Part shown: positions 6,916 through 13,904 of the stretch, one piece after another
How positions within the stretch are numbered: position 1 is the first letter of the stretch
Layout of the letters: every line of letters starts with the position of its first letter
Assembly: GCA_964612525.1 (NCBI GenBank)
Contig: CAZTCQ010000071.1
Span: 1 to 14,509, forward strand
From: JAGNRR01 sp964612525
Lineage (GTDB): Bacteria > Bacteroidota > Bacteroidia > Chitinophagales > Chitinophagaceae
Length of the DNA: 14,509 nt
Reading direction: 5' to 3'
Translations under genes and position numbers: made by a program
The notes under the pieces: generated by a model
What the model was told of the DNA's origin: nothing
The model's database searches: none
The model's input: the letters and a program-made list of their open reading frames with translations, nothing else

Positions 6916-7884
6916 TTAGGGAAGTAATACTCTATCAATCAAATGAACTACTCCATTTGTACACATGATATTAGTAGCCGTAATTGCCGAGCTATTTGTT
7001 CCGTTATTTGTTCCTGTAATCGTTGGAGGATTGCCTGACAAATCAATAGTAGTGTTGCCACCAGCAAGCATTCCTAAAGGACCGTTTGCCAGGTCAGAAG
7101 AGAAAGCTCTTCCTGGTACAACGTGATATTGTAAAACGTCTAACAAGGTCTGAATTGGAATGTCATTAATATCTGTTACGCTAAGATCAGTTAGCAATTG
7201 TGTAAATGCTGCATTGGTCGGAGCAAAAACAGTCAGTGTTGCTGTGCTAAGTGTATTCGCTAAGGTTGGATCTCCGCCCATAGCGTTTGTTGCAGTTGTT
7301 ACCGCTTTCACTAAGGAGTCTAAGCCTGAAGCTACAGCAGTTTCTACTATATTTCCAGAAGCAGGAGTCAGTGCTTTTGTCAAAACGTGTACTACTCCGT
7401 TGTCAGCACTTACATCGGCCGTCTTGACCTGAATTCCGTTAACGAATACACCACTCGTATTCCTAGTGACAAAAACAGAATCACCATTGGCTGTGACTAC
7501 TTTAGCATTTGGACCGGCTGGTACGTCAGCAGCTTCAATTTTTCCGTTTAAAGTATGATACAATAAGAGACTTTCAAGATCACTTGCACTTAAACTCGCA
7601 ATGGTTGAAGCTGAAATTCCAGCAGCAGCAAAGGCATCGTTGTCAGGAGCAAACACAGTGAATGGACCTGTTCCGCTTAGTGTGCCTTGCAAATCAGCTT
7701 TTACTACGGCCGACTCAAGAATCGAGAAGTCGTCACCGGCTACGACGATGTCAGTAATCGTGTTTGTGGTCGGATCGATTGGATCCGGAATAGTATCCGT
7801 GTCTTTATTACAGCTGGATAATGTCATTCCTACAGCTACTGCTGCAAGTAATACCATGCTTTTTAAATTTCTTTTTGTTTTCAT
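6916..7884 (-). CDS. Lipoprotein with two fasciclin (FAS1) domains
   Basis: A 322-residue surface lipoprotein. The signal peptide has MKTKRNLK, a hydrophobic core (about 9-21) and the lipobox LSSC with the lipidated Cys25. After an Asp/Pro/Thr-rich linker (26-42) come two FAS1 domains: about 43-172, with TVFAPDNDAF (76-85), LLYH (107-110) and NGVVHVL (162-168); and about 178-322, with TVFAPTNAAF (218-227), YHVVPG (253-258) and NGVVHLIDRVLLP (310-322). FAS1 domains mediate adhesion or ligand binding at cell surfaces; some bacterial and algal members bind carotenoids. The gene has a strong terminator just downstream and two -7 boxes upstream, so it forms its own transcription unit. The CarH-like regulator gene lies 160 bases upstream on the same strand. 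The domain call is firm; the ligand is unknown. Confidence 0.93.
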   Translation of the reverse strand: MKTKRNLKSMVLLAAVAVGMTLSSCNKDTDTIPDPIDPTTNTITDIVVAGDDFSILESAVVKADLQGTLSGTGPFTVFAPDNDAFAAAGISASTIASLSASDLESLLLYHTLNGKIEAADVPAGPNAKVVTANGDSVFVTRNTSGVFVNGIQVKTADVSADNGVVHVLTKALTPASGNIVETAVASGLDSLVKAVTTATNAMGGDPTLANTLSTATLTVFAPTNAAFTQLLTDLSVTDINDIPIQTLLDVLQYHVVPGRAFSSDLANGPLGMLAGGNTTIDLSGNPPTITGTNNGTNSSAITATNIMCTNGVVHLIDRVLLP

Positions 7885-7914
7885 ATCGTTTATAATTTTT
7901 CGTTTAATTCAGAA

Positions 7915-7940
7915 CAAAAGTATAACGAGATACAAAAATA
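7915..7940 (-). promoter_or_regulatory. Tandem -7 boxes of the fasciclin gene with an overlapping inverted repeat
   Basis: Two perfect minus-strand TAnnTTTG elements occur: TACTTTTG at 7922-7915 and TATTTTTG at 7940-7933. The nearer one predicts a leader of about 26 bases to the ATG at 7884. AGTAT (7919-7923) and ATACT (7938-7942) form an inverted repeat with 14 bases between, covering the spacer of the nearer promoter, where MerR-family operators usually sit. No clear -33 element is seen. The rest of 7885-8044 holds no gene. Confidence 0.5.
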
Positions 7941-8044
7941 CTAAAAAATGTTCATATAAATATGGTATAATTTAAACAAATTTGACAATTGCATTACATT
8001 TCTCTGCATAAAATAAAGAAGGGGAGTGATTTTTTCAACTTTGA

Positions 8045-8917
8045 TCAGGAGAGCAAGACCTCTAAATCGTTCACCGAGTGAAGAAGATTTAATTTGGAAT
8101 CTTTCGGTAAGTCCGCTTGATTGTGGCAGGCAATATGCATTTCCATTTTTCGAAATTGGTTACTTAATTCTGCAAATTGAACCAGAGATTCAGATTTATC
8201 TTTTTTGCCAACCATGAAACTTAAAACCTTATTGGGTTTAATTGTCTTGATGGTGTTAGCCAATGAAGCGATAGGTACGTTGGAACCAATGTAATAAACT
8301 TTACGGCCGGAATGGCGAATCAGAAAAAAAGCAATGAGCAAACCAGTTTCATGGAACTCGTCCTCGGGAAGGAAGAGTAGCCAAGAATCCTTAGCAGTAT
8401 CGGGAGGGGGAAGGGCATCCACAGTGACTAGAATTTTTTGTCTAATGAGGTTTACAATAAAATGTTCATGGGCAGGCGCCAATGAATCTTTTGTCCATAG
8501 TAAACCCAATCGCTTCAATGCAGGATAAAGAACATGAATATAAGTTTCTTTAAGTCCAATACGCAATATGCTATTGGCAAATAGTTTCTCAAATTTTGCT
8601 TCATCAAAATCAAAAGCGGTTGAAATTATTTGTGAGACAAAGAGGGTGGTCTCATCTTCATCGCTTGGCTGCTGGAAATGTTTTTCCAGTAAATTGTTTA
8701 AATCCTTATCCTGAAGAGCACACAGCTTTGAGACCTTGTAAAACTGCATCAGGCTAACAATGTTTAGAAGCCTGCGTAGTTGATGACCGTCGTAAGAACG
8801 AGTATTACCCTCTGAGCGTGAGGGAGTCAGTGCTTTATATCGCTTCTCCCATACACGAATGGTGTGAGCCTTAATGCCGGAGTAATCCTGAAGTTGAGAA
8901 ATTGTAAATGAATTCAC
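8045..8917 (-). CDS. MerR-family regulator with cobalamin-binding domain, CarH/LitR-like light sensor
   Basis: A 290-residue, three-part protein. Residues 4-70 are a MerR winged helix-turn-helix (TISQLQDYSGIKAHTIRVWE, then KRY, TPSR and NTRSY). Residues about 85-165 are a four-helix cobalamin cap. Residues about 175-290 are a Rossmann-type B12-binding domain. The cap carries Trp141 followed after nine residues by Glu151-His152, the W-x9-EH signature of adenosylcobalamin photoreceptors. The B12 domain has E187-F-H189-E-T-G192, the ExHxxG form of the base-off histidine ligand motif. In characterised relatives, AdoCbl-loaded tetramers repress DNA in the dark and light breaks the Co-C bond to release it, often controlling carotenoid genes. 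The start is GTG at 8917: an in-frame stop lies three codons upstream and MerR homology begins four residues in. It follows the aldolase gene by 50 bases, with no perfect -7 box of its own, so cotranscription is likely. No crt genes are in view. Confidence 0.88.
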   Translation of the reverse strand: MNSFTISQLQDYSGIKAHTIRVWEKRYKALTPSRSEGNTRSYDGHQLRRLLNIVSLMQFYKVSKLCALQDKDLNNLLEKHFQQPSDEDETTLFVSQIISTAFDFDEAKFEKLFANSILRIGLKETYIHVLYPALKRLGLLWTKDSLAPAHEHFIVNLIRQKILVTVDALPPPDTAKDSWLLFLPEDEFHETGLLIAFFLIRHSGRKVYYIGSNVPIASLANTIKTIKPNKVLSFMVGKKDKSESLVQFAELSNQFRKMEMHIACHNQADLPKDSKLNLLHSVNDLEVLLS

Positions 8918-8967
8918 TTTGTTTTACTAAATTTAAAAATACTTAAACAATCTGAAATTTTCAAAAC

Positions 8968-10002
8968 TTAAAAGTCTTGATTTTTTATGGCTTCTACAAT
9001 TTTTTGGGTTTGTTCGGGTTTCGTGGCCCAAGAAGTTATAATTCTGACGACAGACATTTCATTATCCGCGGCTTGCCAAACATAGAATTCAAACTTTTCT
9101 GAAAGTTCATTAATTTGTATTTGAGATAAAATTGGAAAAATTTGATTGGTATCGTTCTCAACCAAAAAAGCCACACCCTTTGCCACCAGAGCCTCTTTGA
9201 TTAACATAGCCTGTTCATTGGCATGTTGCGCTAGGGTAAAAAACAAATCATCTTCGAATAATACTAAAAATTGTACACCTAATAAACGTCCTTTTGATAA
9301 GAGGGCTCCTTTCTGTTTAAGGTGATATTCAAAGTTTGCTTGAAGGTGTTGATTCGTAATTACAATTGCTTCACCCAAAAGGGCACCGTTTTTAGTGCCT
9401 CCCAAGTAAAACACATCGGTGAGCTCGGCGATGGTTTTTAGATCCAAATCATTTGTTTTTGCCTGTAAGGCTTGTCCAAGTCTGGCTCCGTCCATGAAAA
9501 GTAGCATATCATTTTTTTTGCAAGATGAAGCAAGGCTTTCTAATTCTTGCTTACTGTAAATTGTACCTAACTCAGTAGAGTTAGAGATATATACCATTCT
9601 TGGTTTGAGTTGGTGTGGTTGCTTATCATGCTGATTCAATACGGATTCAATAAGTCGAGGGGTTAGTTTTCCGTTCTCGCTCTGTACGGTGCTAACCTTA
9701 TGTCCTGTTGCTTCAATGGCGCCAGTTTCATTTGTGGCTATGTGAGCGCTCGTTGCGGCTATCACACTTTCATAAGGACGGAGCATGGCAGAAATTACCA
9801 ATAGGTTGGCCTGTGTGCCGCCACTCACGAAATGAATTTTTGCTTCAGGAGTGTTACACTTTTCTTTTATCAGTTCTTTTGCTCGAAGCGAATAATCGTC
9901 TAGCCCATAACCTGCTTGTTGGTCCCAATTAGCTTTGGTGAGTGCTTCTAAAATTTTGGGGTGGCAACCTTCGGAGTAATCGTTTTTAAAAGAAATTTTC
10001 AT
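8968..10002 (-). CDS. Threonine-aldolase-like PLP enzyme (beta-eliminating lyase family)
   Basis: A 344-residue fold-type I PLP enzyme of the low-specificity threonine aldolase family, which cleaves L-threonine or L-allo-threonine to glycine and acetaldehyde. Visible features are KNDYSEGCHPKILEAL at the start, FVSGGTQANLL (about 58-68) for phosphate binding, and His87 in SAHIATNETGA, stacking on the cofactor. FMDGARLGQAL (about 169-179) supplies Asp171, which contacts the pyridine nitrogen, and Arg174. YLGGTKNGALLGEA carries the Schiff-base Lys204. The length is normal (about 335-350). The ATG at 10002 is 20 bases from a perfect -7 box on this strand. It is upstream of the CarH-like gene and probably shares its transcript. 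The family also includes phenylserine and other beta-hydroxy amino acid aldolases, so substrate preference is uncertain. Confidence 0.85.
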   Translation of the reverse strand: MKISFKNDYSEGCHPKILEALTKANWDQQAGYGLDDYSLRAKELIKEKCNTPEAKIHFVSGGTQANLLVISAMLRPYESVIAATSAHIATNETGAIEATGHKVSTVQSENGKLTPRLIESVLNQHDKQPHQLKPRMVYISNSTELGTIYSKQELESLASSCKKNDMLLFMDGARLGQALQAKTNDLDLKTIAELTDVFYLGGTKNGALLGEAIVITNQHLQANFEYHLKQKGALLSKGRLLGVQFLVLFEDDLFFTLAQHANEQAMLIKEALVAKGVAFLVENDTNQIFPILSQIQINELSEKFEFYVWQAADNEMSVVRIITSWATKPEQTQKIVEAIKNQDF

Positions 10003-10021
10003 TTGAAAAATAAATTGATTT

Positions 10022-10029
10022 CAAAGGTA
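10022..10029 (-). promoter_or_regulatory. Bacteroidota -7 box (TACCTTTG) for the aldolase gene
   Basis: A perfect minus-strand TAnnTTTG lies 20 bases before the ATG at 10002. The matching -33 region would fall around 10048-10053, inside the first codons of the longest reading of the divergent plus-strand gene, which argues for a later start of that gene. Confidence 0.55.
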
Positions 10030-10106
10030 CGGAATGAGATCTCGAAGCGTTTTCGATTTTAATAAAACCTCAACAATTATACAAGATATGCCGCACAAAG
10101 TTGAAC

Positions 10107-10114
10107 TATCTTTG
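10107..10114 (+). promoter_or_regulatory. Bacteroidota -7 box (TATCTTTG) for the AI-2E-family gene
   Basis: A perfect TAnnTTTG ends 13 bases before ATG 10127. The predicted transcript start, about 10118-10121, lies downstream of the alternative start codons at 10034 and 10088. Confidence 0.55.
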
Positions 10115-10126
10115 AGCGCTGTTAAA

Positions 10127-11164
10127 ATGAAGGATTTAAAAACAACCAATACGCTACTATTGATTTTAGTGGTCCCGCTTGTCTTTTATATTCTAAAGAC
10201 TCTTTCTTTTATATTTGTACCTTTAATTTTTGCTATGTTCATTGCGCTGATGTTTTTACCGCTGATGCGTTGGCTCAGAAGGAAACGCGTACCAAAAATT
10301 GTGAGCATCGGCATCGTGATGCTGATTATCTTTCTAGTATTTCGGGTCAGTGCGAGTTTGATTTCTATTTCTGGTAATGAGATAAGGAGCGCGGGGCCTG
10401 AGCTAAAAATAAAGGCAGAAACTAAAATCACCGAAGCCATGCTTTGGGCGGAGAACTCTTTTAGCCTGCAGCGCCCAAGTGATCAAGAAGCCATACCTTT
10501 TTATCTTGGCGAACTTCATATAATGAACAATTTGGGACCTGTTTTAGGTATGTTGAATAAGACGCTGACCATGATACTAATGACGGCCTTTTTTATCGTG
10601 CTCTTTTTGGCAGAATCTGTTAACGTAGAAAAAATATTGAAGGATAGAATATTTAAATCCAAGTTCTCCTCGGTCAAAACCTTTAATCGGATTGAGATGG
10701 ATATCGTAAAATTTTTCAAGGTTAAAATTATTATTAGTCTTTTTACGGGCGTCGGATTTACACTAGCTTGTATGGCTTTCGATGTAAGTTTCCCCATTTT
10801 CTGGGGCTTGTTTGCTTTCCTAATCAATTTTGTACAAATGGTTGGCTCCGTGATTTCAGTGGTATTACTAGGAATATTTGCTTTTATAGAATTAGACTAT
10901 AATACTATACTCTTATTTTTTGTACTTACGATAACGGCCGTTCAGGTATTCATGGGTGGAATTTTAGAACCTATTTTCTTAGGAAAAACATTTTCAATCA
11001 ATGTGATTACAGTTTTGATAATGCTTATGTTCTGGGGCTTTCTATGGGGAGTGCCTGGCCTAATCATGTCCATTCCCATCACCGTTTTTCTTAAAATTAC
11101 CTTTGAACAGTTTGATCGTACGCGCGCAATTGCGGTTCTTATGGACGGTGGAAAAGGCGATTAG
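10127..11164 (+). CDS. AI-2E family transporter-like membrane protein (PerM/YdiK/TqsA group)
   Basis: An integral membrane protein of 345 residues from this start, with the arrangement of the AI-2E exporter/PerM superfamily. Two adjacent N-terminal helices (about 9-46) are followed by a basic loop (WLRRKRVPK) and a third helix (about 57-75). A soluble middle region (about 76-145) comes next. The C-terminal half has about five helices including FPIFWGLFAFLINFVQMVGS, with a family-typical Asn-Phe-(I/V)-Pro-like position, here NFVQMVGS. GGILEPIFLGKTFSINVITVL and FWGFLWGVPGLIMSIP, both typical of the family, are near the C-terminus. Members export autoinducer-2 or act as Na+/H+ antiporters; most are uncharacterised. 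The frame stays open up to an ATG at 10034, but a -7 box at 10107-10114 and the divergent promoter at 10022-10029 support ATG 10127. No clear terminator follows. Confidence 0.85.
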   Translation: MKDLKTTNTLLLILVVPLVFYILKTLSFIFVPLIFAMFIALMFLPLMRWLRRKRVPKIVSIGIVMLIIFLVFRVSASLISISGNEIRSAGPELKIKAETKITEAMLWAENSFSLQRPSDQEAIPFYLGELHIMNNLGPVLGMLNKTLTMILMTAFFIVLFLAESVNVEKILKDRIFKSKFSSVKTFNRIEMDIVKFFKVKIIISLFTGVGFTLACMAFDVSFPIFWGLFAFLINFVQMVGSVISVVLLGIFAFIELDYNTILLFFVLTITAVQVFMGGILEPIFLGKTFSINVITVLIMLMFWGFLWGVPGLIMSIPITVFLKITFEQFDRTRAIAVLMDGGKGD

Positions 11165-11200
11165 TTTTCCTTGTTTATTTTAGTAGACGAAACATAAATA

Positions 11201-11219
11201 TTATTTAAAGTTTAAATAA
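11201..11219. repeat. A/T-only palindrome upstream of the VWA gene
   Basis: TTATTTAAA and TTTAAATAA are exact inverted copies around a single G at 11210, 38 bases before the -7 box at 11257. As a hairpin it would be weak. It may be a regulator site or chance in AT-rich DNA. No other structure is visible in 11165-11279. Confidence 0.35.
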
Positions 11220-11256
11220 AAATAGAATTCAAATCAGGAGTCAGGCCTATGAGAAC

Positions 11257-11264
11257 TAGCTTTG
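11257..11264 (+). promoter_or_regulatory. Bacteroidota -7 box (TAGCTTTG) for the VWA-AAA+ operon
   Basis: A perfect TAnnTTTG ends 15 bases before ATG 11280. The alternative TTG start at 11262 lies inside this box and so would probably not be transcribed with a usable leader. Confidence 0.55.
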
Positions 11265-11279
11265 TATTCTAAGAATTTT

Positions 11280-12395
11280 ATGTCAAATAAAAATTTTCGA
11301 GACGGTTTTATTTTTACAGCTCACGATGAGAAAGAGCAACCGATTTTTGATAAGTTACTTGATATTTTTAAAGAATTAATTACACATACCTCGGGCGATG
11401 CCGACGAAGCATTAGATTGGATGCGCGAGTTAGATAAAGAATATGAACTGACCACGGCAGAATATACCATGGACGATTTTATTGAGGAGCTGATAGAAAA
11501 AGGTTACCTCAAAGATCCCGACGAAGAAGATGGTCATTTTAAAATTACCGCAAAAACAGAACAAGGTATACGACAGCACGCGCTCAATCAGATTTTTGGC
11601 AACATAAGAAAATCAGGTATGGGGAATCACCGCACACAGAAGACGGGTACGGGTGATGAGGCAACCGGAGAGTTTCGTAATTATGTATTCGGTGATTCGT
11701 TGGAAGATATTTCCATGCAGGAAAGTATTAAAAATGCACAACGAAATCATGGTCCTGATAATTTTCAATTAACGGAGAATGATCTTGTGGTAAACGAAAC
11801 AAACCACAAAGCACAAATGAGTACAATACTCATGATAGATATTAGTCATAGTATGATTCTGTATGGTGAAGATCGAATTACGCCAGCTAAAAAAGTTGCT
11901 ATGGCACTAGCAGAATTAATTAGAACGCGTTACCCCAAAGACAGTTTGGATATTATTGTTTTTGGTAACGATGCCTGGCCTATCAAATTAAAAGAGTTGC
12001 CTTACTTAACGGTAGGGCCTTATCATACCAATACCGTTGCTGGCTTGCAATCGGCTATGGATATTTTGCGTCGTAAAAAACAAACGAACAAACAGATTTT
12101 TATGATAACAGATGGTAAGCCAAGTTGTCTAAAGTTAGTGAGTGGTGAGTATTATAAAAATAGTAATGGACTAGATCCTGAGATTGTTTCTAAATGTTAC
12201 AACATGGCTAGGCAAGCAAGGAAATTGCAAATTCCCATTACCACCTTTATGATTGCACGCGATCCGTATCTTATGCAATTTGTAGATCAGTTTACCATGG
12301 AGAATCAAGGCAAGGCATTTTTTACCGGGCTCAAAGGTTTGGGTGAAATGATATTTAGAGATTACGAAAAGAATAGAATAAAACGAGTTAGATAA
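11280..12395 (+). CDS. VWA-domain protein, partner of the downstream AAA+ ATPase
   Basis: A 371-residue cytoplasmic protein without signal peptide or membrane helix. The N-terminal half (1-165) is acidic and helical, with DDFIEELIEKGYLKDPDEEDG and a Gly/Thr-rich linker (about 112-131). The C-terminal half is a von Willebrand factor A domain with a complete metal-ion-dependent adhesion site: LMIDISHSM with Asp187, Ser189 and Ser191, the HTNT threonine near 250, and ITDGKPS with Asp278. VWA proteins encoded next to MoxR or chelatase-I-type ATPases act as adaptor or substrate-binding subunits in metal insertion or complex maturation. ATG 11280 was chosen over TTG 11262 because a -7 box (11257-11264) covers the latter. 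The ATPase gene follows after 31 bases. Its ligand or client is not evident. Confidence 0.88.
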   Translation: MSNKNFRDGFIFTAHDEKEQPIFDKLLDIFKELITHTSGDADEALDWMRELDKEYELTTAEYTMDDFIEELIEKGYLKDPDEEDGHFKITAKTEQGIRQHALNQIFGNIRKSGMGNHRTQKTGTGDEATGEFRNYVFGDSLEDISMQESIKNAQRNHGPDNFQLTENDLVVNETNHKAQMSTILMIDISHSMILYGEDRITPAKKVAMALAELIRTRYPKDSLDIIVFGNDAWPIKLKELPYLTVGPYHTNTVAGLQSAMDILRRKKQTNKQIFMITDGKPSCLKLVSGEYYKNSNGLDPEIVSKCYNMARQARKLQIPITTFMIARDPYLMQFVDQFTMENQGKAFFTGLKGLGEMIFRDYEKNRIKRVR

Positions 12396-12426
12396 TTTGT
12401 TGATAGTTGAAAATTGAATAGTAAAA

Positions 12427-13881
12427 ATGGATATAAATAAAATAAAAACACTCAAAGAATTAAAAGCGGCTGGCTATGAATCTAAAACGATTAAAGAAGA
12501 GCTTCGGTCTAATTTAATTTTGAAGATTCAAGCGAAAGAAGAACTCTTTGATTCGATACATGGTTACGAGCATACCGTGATACCTCAGTTGCAAAGTGCT
12601 ATTTTAGCGAAACATAATATAAATCTATTGGGACTGCGCGGACAAGCGAAAACAAAAATTGCACGCTCGCTAATCAATTTATTGGATGAGTATATGCCCA
12701 TTGTGGCGGGCTCTCAAATTCATGATGATCCTTTGCAGCCTATTTCTAAATATGCCGTGGATTTAATACAAGAAAAAGGAGATGCTACACCTATAGAATG
12801 GATTCATAGAGACCAACGATTTTTCGAAAAACTGGCCACGCCAGATGTTACCGTTGCCGATTTGATAGGTGATATTGATCCGATTAAAGCAGCGAACTTA
12901 AAGTTGAGTTATGACAACGAATTGGCGATACACTATGGGATGATTCCGAGAGCGAATCGCTGCATTTTTGTTATAAATGAATTGCCTGATTTGCAAGCAC
13001 GTATACAAGTTGCCTTATTCAACATTTTACAAGAAGGTGATGTGCAGATAAGAGGTTTTCAGGTGCGCTTACCGCTTGATATGCAATTTGTATTCACGGC
13101 AAATCCTGAGGATTATACGAATCGTGGGAGTATTGTTACGCCGCTAAAAGACAGAATTGGCTCACAAATTATAACGCACTATCCCAAGAGTATGGAAATT
13201 GCAAAGACCATCACAGAGCAAGAAGCTAAAGTAGATGCAGAAATAAAGAAAGCGGTACACGTTCCTGATTTTGCCAAAACGCTTCTGGAGCAAATTGTGA
13301 TTGAGGCAAGAAAGAGTGATTATATAGATGCGAAGAGTGGTGTGAGTGCTCGTATGAGTATTTCGACTTACGAAAATTTATTAAGCACCGCACACTTGCG
13401 CATGCTAAAAAATGGAGAAAAAAAAGGGACTGTTCGACTAAGCGATTTTCAGGGAATTATTCCTTCCATAACAGGTAAAGTAGAATTAGTTTATGAAGGC
13501 GAGCAAGAAGGTTCTGAAAATGTTGCCTTGATACTTTTAGGAGAAGCAATTAAAACCTTATTCGCCACAGAATTTACACCTATAAGAAAATTATCCAAGG
13601 AAGGAGAGTATGGAGAATTTGAGGCTTTGGCACAATGGTTTGTTGACAATCCGATGTTGCAAATTTCATTTGATATGAATGAAAAATCCTATCACAAAGA
13701 ATTGAATCAAGTAGATCCTTTGGCTAATATTTTAGATAAGTATCAACCCGAAGTAAGCGACCAAGACAGAAACTTTTACCTAGAATTTATACTTTGGGCC
13801 ATGGTGGAAAATGGTCGTTTGGATAAGCGTCGTATGTCAGACGGTATGAAGTTTCAGAATGATTTGTTAGCTGGCTTGTAA
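12427..13881 (+). CDS. AAA+ ATPase related to magnesium chelatase subunit I / MoxR
   Basis: A 484-residue ATPase. A short N-terminal segment (MDINKIKTLKELKAAGYESK) precedes the AAA+ core. Walker A is G69-LRG-QAKT76. Walker B is CIFVINEL, with Asn184-Glu185 in place of the usual Asp-Glu. Next come the insert VQIRGFQVRLPLDMQF typical of the MoxR/chelatase clade, sensor 1 TANPEDY (Asn226) and the arginine-finger region TPLKDRIG (Arg243). The last 200 residues are helical, with SGVSARMSISTYENLL, and lack any VWA domain; that function is supplied by the preceding gene. As I recall them, relatives annotated magnesium chelatase in many phyla share the NE Walker B, so this is probably a family trait and not a defect. 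There are no bacteriochlorophyll or cobalt-chelatase genes nearby, so tetrapyrrole metalation is unlikely. A MoxR-like remodelling role with the VWA partner is more plausible. Confidence 0.88.
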   Translation: MDINKIKTLKELKAAGYESKTIKEELRSNLILKIQAKEELFDSIHGYEHTVIPQLQSAILAKHNINLLGLRGQAKTKIARSLINLLDEYMPIVAGSQIHDDPLQPISKYAVDLIQEKGDATPIEWIHRDQRFFEKLATPDVTVADLIGDIDPIKAANLKLSYDNELAIHYGMIPRANRCIFVINELPDLQARIQVALFNILQEGDVQIRGFQVRLPLDMQFVFTANPEDYTNRGSIVTPLKDRIGSQIITHYPKSMEIAKTITEQEAKVDAEIKKAVHVPDFAKTLLEQIVIEARKSDYIDAKSGVSARMSISTYENLLSTAHLRMLKNGEKKGTVRLSDFQGIIPSITGKVELVYEGEQEGSENVALILLGEAIKTLFATEFTPIRKLSKEGEYGEFEALAQWFVDNPMLQISFDMNEKSYHKELNQVDPLANILDKYQPEVSDQDRNFYLEFILWAMVENGRLDKRRMSDGMKFQNDLLAGL

Positions 13882-13904
13882 GTTCTCTTTCTTACATTTA
13901 CAGT

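Noticed and set aside
7601..7975. Plus-strand open frame of 124 codons across the fasciclin gene
   Set aside because: It is antisense to a gene with clear FAS1 motifs and a lipobox; low-complexity Ala/Val/Ser composition is typical of a shadow frame.
8026..8217. Plus-strand open frame at the 3' end of the regulator gene
   Set aside because: It overlaps the conserved B12-binding gene in antisense and has no family resemblance or promoter box.
10127..11164. Proof of autoinducer-2 quorum sensing
   Set aside because: The family name is historical; most members have other or unknown substrates, and no lux genes are nearby.
12427..13881. Magnesium chelatase for bacteriochlorophyll synthesis
   Set aside because: The ATPase is only related to subunit I; no bchD, bchH or other pigment genes are present, and the VWA partner is the small stand-alone type.
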